Assembly: GCA_037447655.1 (NCBI GenBank)
Contig: JBBHKE010000474.1
Location: forward strand, 1-64,000
Reading direction: 5' to 3'
Length of the DNA: 64,000 bases
From: Zygnema cylindricum
Taxonomy: Eukaryota; Streptophyta; Zygnematophyceae; Zygnematales; Zygnemataceae
The notes beneath the pieces were generated by a model. The model did not search any database. It was given only the letters and a program-made list of their open reading frames with translations, and was not told the DNA's origin. The position numbers were made by a program, and so were the translations under genes. This document shows, one piece after another, positions 1-11,800 of the stretch (position 1 is the stretch's first letter; the number at the start of each line of letters is the position of its first letter).

Positions 1-78
1 ACGTATTCCATCTTTTAAAACACCAGACAGCCAATCTGAATGTCCAATGCTTCATAGAGTCACGTAGTGTCACAAAAT

Positions 79-235
79 TCTTGCTTAAAAGGGCTTCAGA
101 GGGCTTTAAAAGACTGAAAAGGACTCGGAAATGGCTTAAAACGACTCAAAGAGAGCCTAGAGGACTTAGGCTTAAAAGGATTCAAAAAGAGTTTAAAAGA
201 AGTTTCACGGACTCAAAAAGGGCGGAAAAAGGCGT
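79..235. repeat. Degenerate short tandem repeat (about 11 bp unit)
   Basis: The stretch is built from loose copies of a unit resembling GGACTCAAAAA or GGCTTAAAAGG, recurring every 10-12 bases. It gives a lysine/arginine-rich open frame on the plus strand that has no recognisable domain and is best explained by the repeat itself. From here to about 1420 I see no gene, only AT-rich spacer. Confidence 0.5.
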
Positions 236-1431
236 CAGCAAAGAATTAGTTACCAGGAGAAAAACCTATAGGACAGTAAATGTTTTCGAGAAGCCTTGGC
301 CTTAAAGTACTGAGCCAAACAAACTCAATTGAGTATCCAGTGTGCCTAACAATACAACACGTTTCAGAGACAAATTCCATAAAATGCAAAACCTTCTCCA
401 AACTCAACAAATAATGGCGAATACCTTTTATAACACAAAAAATAGGTTACTACAGAAAAAACATACATTACAAACAAATAAAGTTATCACAAGAAAACAG
501 ATTATTACAAGAATATAAAGGTTATTCCAAGATAATAAGTGTTACAAAAGTATATAACAAATGTCCATTAATTTGACAACAAATTATACCCTAAAGACAC
601 ACCTCCTTCAATTTCTGACTCTCCATCTCTGCGGCCAGTTGAGCCATGCCATCGTCCACCGTCATTTTGTGTTGTCAGAATAACAGCTGCTGCACTGCAG
701 TCCACCACCACACCCATATTCGAAAAAATGAGAGGTAGCTTCACTCTCACTTTCATTTAAGCCACACTAAATTGCAGTCATAGAAATAGCCAATGTTTAA
801 ATCTGCCATTGTTTACTTTCAAATGCCAAAATAAAGACCAGAGATGAGGGCACAAGTTCAGTTAACGTTACTAAAACCCTTAAAAAAAAGACCTACATTC
901 ACAATTGCAGTTAACAGCTTAACATATTTTTTCAAACCTAAATTCATACACACCTCTTTCCCTAATTTTGTTCCATAAAGCATCCTCCGACTATGTTCCT
1001 AATTACCATAATATTTTCCCATGTTCATGTCCCTTAATATTCTTCGTCTCTAAAAACCTATCCAAATAAATTACTAAACCATCTATTAATAACTAATATT
1101 ACAAATATAAAAAAACCACACTATAAACAGTTATAAGCATATGTTACATCTGCCAAAATAACACTCACCTGCTGACGTAAGCTTTGGAGGCAGCAAATGC
1201 TCCTCCGAGGAAGAAGGAAATACGAAACAGGAGGAAGATTAAAGAGTGAAAAAATTCCACTTTTCCAAAGGCTGCATACACTGGCCAGTATCCAAAATAT
1301 ATGAAATGACCCTGAACCCTGCACCGGGTTTAAATCCCGATCCTACAGATTCGAAGCATAAACACATTAAATAGTATGCCCTATCGCGTCTAATCTATAT
1401 CCGTACTGTACTGTTGTTCAAAACTTAAAAT

Positions 1432-1792
1432 TAGTGTTGGGCATATCGAGAACCTATTGCCGATATTCGATATATATCGAATTTTAGGTACCGTATAATC
1501 GATATATCGAGACCATGTACGGAGAAGCTAAATATCCAGATTTTCTTTTTTTTCCCCCGGATTTTTTTTTTCAAAAAGCCCCCCCCCCCCCCCCCCCGGG
1601 GGGGGCCCCCGGGGGGGGGGGGGTCCGTTTTTCATACGGTTTACCATACTTTCCCTGTACGGTACCTGTACGGTATATGTACGGACATCCTTTTTTGGCG
1701 ATATATATATCGCGATGATTTATGTTGGTCGCGGTACGATATATCGAATATGGAAATCATCGCGATATGAAACTACCCGATACCCAACACTA
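1432..1792. mobile_element. hAT-like MITE with perfect 8-bp target duplication
   Basis: The 361-bp element begins TAGTGTTGGGCATATCG and ends with the inverted form GATACCCAACACTA. It is bracketed by identical 8-bp direct repeats, CTTAAAAT at 1424-1431 and 1793-1800. An 8-bp target site duplication with short inverted termini of this kind is characteristic of the hAT superfamily. The interior has no coding capacity and is full of ATATCG/CGATAT palindromes and CGTAC motifs, so it is a non-autonomous copy. Its centre is a run of 19 C, 8 G, 5 C and 13 G (1579-1623). Calling it hAT rests on termini and duplication only; no transposase was seen. Confidence 0.87.
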
Positions 1793-2311
1793 CTTAAAAT
1801 CATCAGACAAAAGTGCGAAAGCGATTACAAAACGCTATACGATCGAATACATGACCTGGTCGTCACATATTTTAAACGTACTATATATTAAGACTACGTA
1901 CAATATGCGTATAGTACGTGAATTACCAGGTTACAGTACAGTACAGTACCGTACAGCACTAAAGCGAATTTCGTGGGTTTTCACACTTTTGATTATCGTC
2001 CAAATGGAAACTATTTAACTAAATAACTAATCAAACCATACAATAGAACATCCCATGCTAAACGCGTTTTATCTTTTGCACATCTTATATAACGTAAAGA
2101 TATACCCTGGCGAACGCAAAACCCATTCGATAACTCATACGAACGAATCAGCCAATGTAGTTTTTAGGATTTAAAACAGTGTGGCCAAAAACTCTGTGAA
2201 ACTAAACCATGTGCGAATGCTTGTGTCGCTTTTTAGTACACACATTGTGCAGGAGGGTGTTCAGAATGCTCATATCGGAAAGTGTATCACTGTATCCATG
2301 AATAGAGGGTT

Positions 2312-3071
2312 AGGGTACGGCCCCACGTAAGTGTAACTTAGCGAACTTACTTTGTATTTTAACGCAGATCCGGCGGACCCGGATTTCAGGTGTCTCTATG
2401 TGTTTACTCGAAATTGTTGCTTTAGTTTGTGACGATTGTATACGTCGACAATACCCGTGACGGCTGTCACCGTGTACAATTTGTCTCCGTGTTTTTTCGA
2501 AACATTTTGAAGCGTCGCAAGACACATCGTAATTTTTGAAACGATTTGCGGATTTGGCATGTCGCATGTCATTGCGTGACATCGGGGACGTACAGCCTTG
2601 CAGCCTTGGTTGTACGACATGCCTTTGGGCAAACCTCTCCCGTCCGGCCGCCATGACTTCGCAGACTTTTCACGTTCGCAAATTTTTCAACTTTGCGTGA
2701 AATGATACTGCAGCATCGAGAACCCTGCAAAAAAAAAACCGTACAGCATGCAAGCGGACAAAACAACAACCCTGTAATTTTTTTCGTCGTCAAAAGCTTC
2801 TAAAAACTTTTCACACATGGGAATATGTTTTCCTATTGGTTTTACTTTGCTTAAAACACATTGCCGATGTGGTTTATGATATTGACGTGACAATGGGTCG
2901 AAAAAACGCAAGACTACAAATTTTCGTACATCCTAAGTTCGCGGATGACGCAAATTGGACTCTACAAATTTGCGATTTCTTCGTACGGCTGCAACTTAGG
3001 CAGTACGGCGCTAAGTTACAAAGGATAACGACAGAAAAAAACCTGTAATTAGCCACATTGGGCCGTACCCT
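2312..3071. mobile_element. Putative TIR element, AGGGTACGGCCC termini
   Basis: The sequence AGGGTACGGCCCCACGT at 2312 is matched in inverse at 3055-3071, whose reverse complement reads AGGGTACGGCCCAATGT. About 760 bp lie between them, rich in CGTAC and GTACGG motifs and lacking any credible coding frame. I could not find a convincing target duplication, so the boundaries and superfamily are uncertain. Part of its interior (2884-2925) recurs as a degenerate direct copy at 3683-3724. Confidence 0.45.
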
Positions 3072-4113
3072 TCCAACTTAGGGTACTTTCGCATGTAACC
3101 GAAACTTAGTCTTGTTACTTTGTTTCTTAGCGAAGATTTTCCGTACAGCTTTCAGAGCATTCGGATGTAAACGCAAATAACTTGTTACTTTAAAAAGTGA
3201 CTTACGTAGACGTGTACGAAACAATGTGATAGATGAAGTGGTACACAAAATGTGGCGAAACTTCCACTCGGCTTCAATTCGAGGAGTCTCTCCGCACGCT
3301 GTACAATTTTTGTGACTTTGTAATGTCCGTACGCCACATTGTCGACGTGTCGAAACCCTAAATTATCTTTCGCTGTCCCACAAAAATGCGGCTTCGTTTT
3401 TCGATTTCCCACTTGGCGACAGGTGCCCAATGTTTTTCCTACGCCGTATATGTGAAGACATGTGTGTTTGAGAGAGACAACTCCTGTACGGAAATCAGCG
3501 CACGGAAAACAAGACGCACAGGCTGAGAACGTGCAGTGTGTTTTTTTTTGGTACTCCGCGCACAAAAATTGCAAAAAACTTCCGACACATGCGACAGTGT
3601 CTTCCTGTTCGCTCATTGTATTGGACTTTATTTCAAATCACCTCACGAGGCGATTTGATGTAAAGTTCGAACATGTGATGGAACGACGTGAAAATGGGTC
3701 GAAATGCGCTAGACGACAAACTACTGTACATATAAAGTTTCAAGGAAACGTAACTTGTACGGTGGTAATTTCTATTTTTTGGTACGGCCACGGATTTTCT
3801 CTTTTTTTTCGAAGTTATGAAGGAAAACGACAGAAAATAATTGTAACTTTAGCATATGCGAAAGTACCCTTACAAGCGCTCGTCTACATCGCCTGTAACT
3901 TTAGCATGATTTGTACCTATAGGCTGGTGTGTACGCGGGCTGAGCCTAACTGGTTGTTGGCTAGACCCGTACTTTCTCCGTCGTGTTTTGAAATATGCAA
4001 GTTTCACGCTTCCGGTCTGTACTTGCAGGCTAATGTGTACCAGCATTGTTTTCGCGGCCGTTCAGTTCGTCCCTCCTGTTTATTTCGTACGGTTGTAATT
4101 TGCATATAAATGG
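3072..4113. other. Repeat-derived intergenic spacer
   Basis: No gene is supported here. The stretch carries repeated degenerate words such as TTGTAACTTTAGCAT (3838 and 3893) and GTACGGNNGTAATT (3759 and 4088), and shares segments with the preceding element. Long open frames on both strands in this interval have unlikely compositions and no domains, consistent with decayed repeats rather than genes. Confidence 0.45.
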
Positions 4114-4359
4114 TAGTGTTGGGTATCGGGTAGTTTCATATCGCGATAATTTCGATATTCGATAAATCGAATATTGATCGAGGAAAGTCCTCAATATATC
4201 GTACAGCGACCAACATAAATTATCGCGATATATATCGCAAAAAAGGGTGTCCGTACATATACCGTACAGGTACCGTACCAGGAAAGTACGGTAAACCGTA
4301 CCAAAAATGGTACGGACCCCCCCCCCCCCACTGAGCGCCCGCCACGGGGGGGGGGGGGG
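4114..4359 (-). mobile_element. Truncated hAT-like MITE, inverted relative of 1432-1792
   Basis: It starts TAGTGTTGGGTATCGGG and reads as the reverse complement of the right half of the 1432-1792 element, including the ATCGCGATATATATCG block, the GTACGG/CCGTAC cluster, and a C-run (about 4318-4330) facing a G-run (about 4346-4359). I cannot find the partner terminus CCCAACACTA or a repeat of the flank ATAAATGG to the right, so this copy seems to have lost its far end. Confidence 0.7.
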
Positions 4360-4561
4360 GTTTAGACCGCACGTTCTCATGCGTCCACGGCTACTAAACA
4401 TAATGAATTGTACTTTTTCACTTAAAAAGGTACGCTTTTGTACGGTCTGAGTCTGACCGTACACCACACTATTTGAAAGATGACTTACTTCCGTTTTGTA
4501 CGGTACTAAAAAATTAACCCTAAATAGAGTAAAGAAAAAAATAGAATGAACTACGCTAATG

Positions 4562-4628
4562 GAGAATAATAATAAAAAAAAGCGGGACGAAATTAGCGTA
4601 CACTGCGCTAATAGCGATTGGCGGTGTA
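4562..4628 (+). mobile_element. MITE-A right-end fragment
   Basis: About 67 bp closely match 40227-40293, the right end of the intact 221-bp element at 40073-40293, with about 90 percent identity by eye. The shared core is AAAAAGCGGGACG followed by AATTAGCGTACAC and the terminus CGATTGGCGGTGTA. The left half is too diverged to delimit, though a weak TACACCAC start lies at 4459. Confidence 0.65.
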
Positions 4629-5872
4629 GTTCAAACAAAAGTCAACTTGACCTAAAGTCCGTGCGGAAGACGAATTACACATGAAGAAAAAGTAATTCCA
4701 AAGACTGGAAGTGAAAAGTCAAACGACTATTTCTTTATTGGGAGCAGTTCTACATTAAATAGCATTGGTTCAAATAACAGCTAGGAAACCCCCTTCGCTC
4801 CACTGTCTTGCTATAGTGTCATGCCTTAACTTCCATCCTCACGACGTACAACACCTATTGCTGTTAAGAGTTAGTGGATTATAAGCGGTAACACTGCCTA
4901 AAACTATTTACACTAAATAATGTTTTGACACGTGGCTTATTATGCGCCACTTAATTAAATAGACACCACTAACTTATGATTTTAGGCCAAAAATGCACTT
5001 AAAAAATTAGAGGAATTAACTCTACTAGCAATCTGTTATGCAGTCCAAATCCTCTACCAGCCTAATCAACCTAATGACACGTAATTGACTTAAATACTCG
5101 TACTACAGCTATACCTATCAACATTTACTAATTTCTGAACTGTCTTCAAATTATCATGATCTGTTGTCCGTTACACAGAACGGGCAAATCGGCACAAAAA
5201 TACTGAAATAAAACCTTTTGCAGAACACGCCACTAATCACTCGTGAGAACAATCAAACCTTTACCAGTAAGTCAAGATTCACAAGATTCACGATTCCAAA
5301 AAGAAGTTAATTTCGTTTCTTAACAACCTCGAATGTTACAATCCAATCCAAATAATTTCCATAGACAGTTTGAGAAACTCCAGTACCTGGGTGCAATTTT
5401 ATTCACGAGAGCTCTACCTCTTTTTCCATACTGCAAATGCAAAACTGCAACTGACTTCCATAGAATGCTCTCTATAAACTTCCGTAAAACTCCTCTAACT
5501 ATCCAAATCTTCAGAATGTTTAAAAATCGCATACAGCTTCCCCAGTATTCGACAAATCTGTCTTTGGAAATATATTTCATCAAGCGTTGATTCCTATTTC
5601 ATATCAGTGCTCATTCACATTTTCCATCTCTTTCTCTCTTCCCCTCTCTCTCTCTGTACCCGCGGCTCCCATGGGCATATCTACACTAACTAGGGTTTTT
5701 GATTTCCAGAAGAACCCCAGGATTCAGGAGCTGGAATGCATTTTGTACAAATTTTGGACAGCAGCCTGGAATGCTTTAAGAGGAGGAGAGGGTCGAAAAA
5801 ATGAGCCCAAAAGAGCAACTGCCTCCAATAATTTTCATTGCCAGGAAAGAATTTTGGAACATGAGAGGATTT
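4629..5872. other. Spacer downstream of SBE1
   Basis: I see no gene here. The right part presumably holds the 3-prime untranslated region of SBE1, whose stop codon lies at 5873-5875. Short open frames around 5333-5980 overlap that UTR and its last exon on the wrong strand and show no domain. A pyrimidine-rich CT stretch lies near 5626-5655. Confidence 0.5.
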
Positions 5873-8800
5873 TCAATCGAAACTCCTCTTTGTCTTTATT
5901 TTGACATCGTCCTCAACAACTCCATTGCTCGAAACAGCAGGTTCGACGACAGCAGATTCTGGAACCTTGTAATATACCTGGCACGATAATAGTAAAAAAC
6001 ATGGTTCAGTTAAAAAAAACATAACATTAAACATAACATAGAAGAAAAATAAGATCAGTTTAGCAAGAGGCCTTCTCCTTCCACTTGACCCAACAAACAG
6101 TCATAAAAATGTTGACAAGTCTACTGTTTTTTGTTGCCTCTGACCAAAAAATAGAGTTACTAAGACTATTATCTTGTCTTAACCTCCACCGTCGATTCAA
6201 ACAAAAATTATAATTATGAAAGCTTAAACAGTCCTCATGTTAATTACTTCTTTACTCTAATAGCGACTCACGTCGTAGCTTGTAAAAGATAAAATGGTAG
6301 GCCTGACGGGCTGATTTATGGATTAACGAGTCAAGGATTTCGGAAAAGAATTATTTCAGCCAACCTGACAAGAGCGAGATGGAGATAACACTTTGATAGA
6401 AACACAACGATTGTTGAAGTTTGTTTCTGGCTTCCCCGGAATACCCTCTGGGGATGAGAAGTGATCCACACCATATCCCACCTGCACATGAGTCAAGCCA
6501 TACAGTTATGAGACTATTCCCTTGTGATTTTGGAGAATGAAGAAGGATAAACATGCAAGGATGACTAGCACATTAAACTACTTCAAAAGATATTGCAATA
6601 ATAAAATACATATAGCCTGGAAAGACCGCCACCCATCATGTTTGAAATACGCCACACTACTTGATATATTTTAGTTATTTCCTTGGTCGCAATATGCCAC
6701 GTAGACGAAAAAATAATTCAGATATCCATCATTTAGGAAGGCTAGGCTACTTTTAAAGCAATGCAGTTGGATTCGGTCCCCCCTGACAAGAGAGAGAGCA
6801 TCATAGGCACATTATGGAAACTCAAAACAGAGAAGAAATGGCAACAAGAAGAGAAAAAAACAGGGAAAACCAAAAGATAGAGCTAAGTCGTTAATTACCC
6901 GTCCCTTTCCACCGAAGTCTGGATGATCGCTGTCAAGTGCAACACGATACTTTCCAGGTTCTTTACAACCAACCTTGTATCTGCAAATATCTAAAACGTT
7001 AATTTTAGTCCATCATTCACCAGCACTAGTATAACCCACATTATTTATGATGTGAATTGTCCAAGTAACTAACTTGCTTCCTTTGTCTAGATCTGTTTTT
7101 GGTAAAACATGAGCTAATGTGTTATGCAACCAGTCTGGAAGCTTTGTTCAAACTTTCCTTTGAAGTTAGCAATGATCACAAATAACAAGACAAGCTAACC
7201 TAATCCATACTATTCAGTGATGATGAACTTGTAAAACAGCAAATCTTTTTATGTACTAAGAAAAAGTAAGTTAATGCGTGCAATTTTAACCTCACATAAA
7301 ATGCTTACATTCAATAAAAGAATAAAAAGATAAGCTTGTCCATCAAGTGCTACAATGCTCTCCCATCACTTGACCATAAAATTGAATGCAAGAAGTTGAC
7401 AATACATGAGTGACGGCGTGCCAACAATGATATGCAATTTGTGCATCCACAAGGAGCACATAAGTCAAATGCATGATTTTAAATGCAGCAACTTAAAAAC
7501 AGTTAAAGAAGGTCTAATTGCTGAATTAACTCGTCATTCTCAAAGGAAAGAGACAGCATAGGCACTTCCGTGTTGGAAAAGGGGTTGAAGCTGACAAGCT
7601 GAGCAAGCTATAAAAATAGGAAAAAGAGATAAAGAGACATAAAATTACCCATCATATGTTTTTATAGGATGAAAGTTGAAAACAAAAAGGAGCTCCCCCC
7701 TCTCAAACACAATTACCTGCAAAATAGCATTTGCATGCAGCTTAGACAGTTACCATGAAAAAATCACAGCAAAAAGGACAACAAGTCTATTAGCAGCTCC
7801 TCTACTCTGTGAAAGGCTATCCTCTATCTAGAACGTACATTACATCTCCTATCCCTACTTACACTGTACATATTAGAAAGCCATTTTAGGAGCTTGTTAA
7901 TATGTACAGAGTGTGTACAACCTGTGTGATAGTAAAACAGGGAGTTCATTGACTATCGTGACACCTACAATTGCAAGGAGAAGGTAAAATAATAAAACAG
8001 GTTGACATAATAATATAATGGGGTGTGAACAAGGTGATTAACATGGGAAGGATGCAACAATCCAACTCCGCAATTTCCTTTTGCATGAAATTTTGTTTGT
8101 TTGCAGTTGAAAAGTAAACAGGGTACAATCTTGATATTAAAAGCAGAAATGATAAATACTCTCCTGACTTCATGCAGGGCAAATAGAGGATTAAAAGGCT
8201 AACCTTGTCTCCCTCATTCGCAGACGAAACCAGCTGATGGTCAGATGCAAGAAAGTGATGGGTGTCGTCCAGCTTGTTCATGGCCTTGTCAAAATTGAAA
8301 ATAAACTGAAACCAAATAAACCCCAAGTACCTTCCACTTCTGTCAATATGTGGAATGAGCCTATGGAAAATGGAACAAAAACCTTAATATTGTCTGTGTC
8401 ACCAGGACTATACCCATGTCTTTTATGGTAAGTCAGATAAACACGAAAAAACAAAGTAAATGTAGAGACATGCATTCACCTTTACTATCTTTTCTTGGCT
8501 GTACTGCAATAAATAAAAAAAATGGCACTTTTGAGGAGCATACAAGCAACACCAGTACCACACTCCAGTTTCTGTTCGTCACTTCCCACACAATCTTTCC
8601 ACTCAAAATAGAATAACTATTAGCTTAATTCCAGTGCAAAGTTTGAATCACACGTAAATAGTGTTACTCGCAGTAACAAGAGCAATATTGTTTGTGTAAT
8701 CTCCCTATGCTGAAAAAGCTTGACAATCTCTTAATCGAAGCACAAATGTCATCAGATCTAATCAAATCTAATCTCTTTATCACCTTGTAACGCAAATGGT

Positions 8801-11800
8801 CCATGTCCACAAGCTCCCATTGGCGTCGACATTTGTCATAACTCCAGCCATTGCCTTCACGAGGAAAATCTACCCACTCAGGATGCCCAAACTGACCTCC
8901 CAAACACACTCCATTGTCAATTTATTGTGTAACAGGGTGATTATGCTATCGAATGTTGTGAATAATGAGTAATCGTACATAAAGTTACTCACAAAAAATG
9001 AGCGATTTTCATGGTGAAACCACACAATAAGTGAATTGGTTCGAAATCAGGGACATGCCTTCTCAAAATCGGAAGAACCAGATTGGATCAAATCTTAAAC
9101 TATTCATGATCCAGAACTATGAATTAATGATCGAAATAGTAAGCATTCAAAATCATGTTACAGACAAACTGAACTGACTACATGTTTAAAGTTAGAACCT
9201 TCGAGGATCAAAGCTAGAATGCATTGCAGCAGATTCAAAATCTGGCAAGTACAAGGATGAGACTCTCCATTCTCCTTATACAAAAGAAACAAGTTCATGA
9301 TTTACCTCATTTCCCATAAAATTCAGGTAACCGTCTCCACCCAGGGCCATGGTAATGAAATGAACCATCTGCCAGAAGAACAAAAAAATGATTTAAAATA
9401 TGCCTTAAAAGTGCCTCTCCTCTCAAAGCGATCATGAGAGACAAATCATGTCAAAAAAAACACAAAAAAGAAGAACAAACAAAACGGGCCTTTAGGATGG
9501 TGGTCAGGCTGCTGATTTTTAAAATTTACTAGATAGTTGTAAAGTCATGTAATCATAAGACAAACAAGAACCAAAGTATAGAGGAGATGCCGTGCTTTAA
9601 GAGACATAGAAGAGCACTGCAGAATAATCAGTTCCCTATAGTGTCTAAAGCATACAGTTGTATTAAGAGCATTATAAAAAACGCCAACTTCAATGCATCT
9701 TACCTTAAGCAAAGCAATTCCGCGATCAACCGCAGGTGGGGGTTTCGAGAGAGCCGACATTCCAGTATAAATGTCCTTGTCCATGAGTAGAAACGAAAAA
9801 CTCTTATCGCCCACCATGCACTGTCCCCAGTCCTCCAATGTAAGCCTTACGGTTCACTATCCAGGCTTACATTGTTGTTCAGAAGTATGAAATTTACAGC
9901 TTATTCTTCATATGCATTACATCCAACAAAACGGACTCCTACAATGTTTACATCCACACAGTATTTCGGAAACCGTCCATGAACAGTTATGCTATAAACT
10001 GAATCCAACAAAGTTCCATATATGCAAATGAAAGTGGACCAGCTCACCTGATCATGACTCTCTGCATATCCAATGCACTTCTCGGTGTATCGCCGATTAG
10101 TCAAAGTGTGCACTATTTCTTTCATACTCCATTGCTCGTCTGTCCTATCCTTCAAATATTCAATCCACCGGTCAGGAATTGCCATTGCCAGTCTATAATC
10201 AAAACCAATACCACCTTCCTGTACTGGCCTGCATAATGTGGGCATCCCAGAAACATCTTCAGCAATAACTGTAGCGTCAGGAAAAACACCGTGAACAAGA
10301 TCGTTGGCCAACATGAGATAAACTACGGCATCCACATCAGTTGCGGTGCTCAAATACTCGTGGTAATTTCCAGAGAAAGACATATTTAGGCCATGATGAT
10401 GGTACAACATCGAGGTCACTCCATCAAACCGGAACCCATCAAACTGATATTCCTCCAGCCACCATCGAAGATTTGAAAGCAGAAATCTGACAACCTCCCA
10501 ATTGCTATAATTGAAGCACCGACTGTCCCATAACTTGTGGTATCCTCTGTCTCCTGTATGAAAATAGGAGTCTTGAGCCTGTTGCCCAAAGTCAAACCCA
10601 TTTAAGCCATCGGTAACATTACTGCTTGCATGTGAATGCACCACATCAATCAACATTCGAAGTCCCATTGAATGTGCCTTGTCGACAAGATACTTTAAGT
10701 CTTCAGGTGTTCCAGAACGAGAACTCGGAGCAAAAAAGTTCGTTACATGATAGCCGAAAGATCCATAATATGAGTGTTCCATGACAGCCATTAGTTGAAC
10801 AGTGTTGTATCCACATGCTTTGATACGTGGCAATACATTATTGGCAAATTCGACATAAGTAGATACCCTGGGCTCTGAGGAGCTCATACCGACATGAGCT
10901 TCATATATTCGTGGGGCAGCCGGTTTTGGAGGACGGGGACACTTGAATTCATACCTGCGTTGTGACCTCAAATAATGGTGAGTCAGAGCCATTCGTACAA
11001 TAGTGTTATGTTTATTTGGATATGCATATGCAAAGAAAACCTAAAATACCATAACAAACTTTCCCTGTGAAGTTAATAAACTCTTCATGAGAAGAAACTT
11101 CACATCATTTGTAAATGGATGCATATGGCTGTATGTTCACAATAGTCTTATCCTGCTCATACATACATGACAAAACTTGAAATTCAACAGATCGTGATCA
11201 GATGAGGAGATGGCTTGTTCCTTACCTATCACTAGGATGAGGGTTCCAATAAATCCCATCATAAGAAGCTCCCATTTTTCCAGGTTCCACTGTCGAATAC
11301 TTAATCCACGCTGGAATTCGGTCTATCCATTGACCATCAGTCTTCCTTATTCGTACTTTGACTCTTGAGCCGTGTGGAATTGCCGGATTCCCATCCACAT
11401 CTGGTATCCGTATACTCCACACACCAAATTGGTTCCTTTCCATTTGATGTGTCGCACCATTCCAAGCATTGAAATCTCCGACCAATTGCACACTCCTGAG
11501 AATTTAAAAAAAAAAATGGACAGGTCATAAACACAATGGACCTAAAAGAGGGGAAAAGAACAGCAGGCAAACAACTTCGAAATGTAAAAGGGTATTGATG
11601 TGATTTGTTGTGTAGATACAAACGTGCAGCGGGAATGTAGTAAGCGGTATAATCTACCACACTGGCATGCCTTCAACCCAAGAAAAAACAGGTACAAGGC
11701 AACAATATAGCAATGATTTACCCAGCAGCTGGAGCCCATTCCCGATACATGATAGCTCCATCTACTCGAGTAAATCCAAATTTTTCAAAACCTGGTGTAA

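Noticed and set aside
3462..4109. 215-residue open frame on plus
   Set aside because: It lies in a repeat cluster, has no recognisable domain, and overlaps degenerate direct repeats; open by chance.
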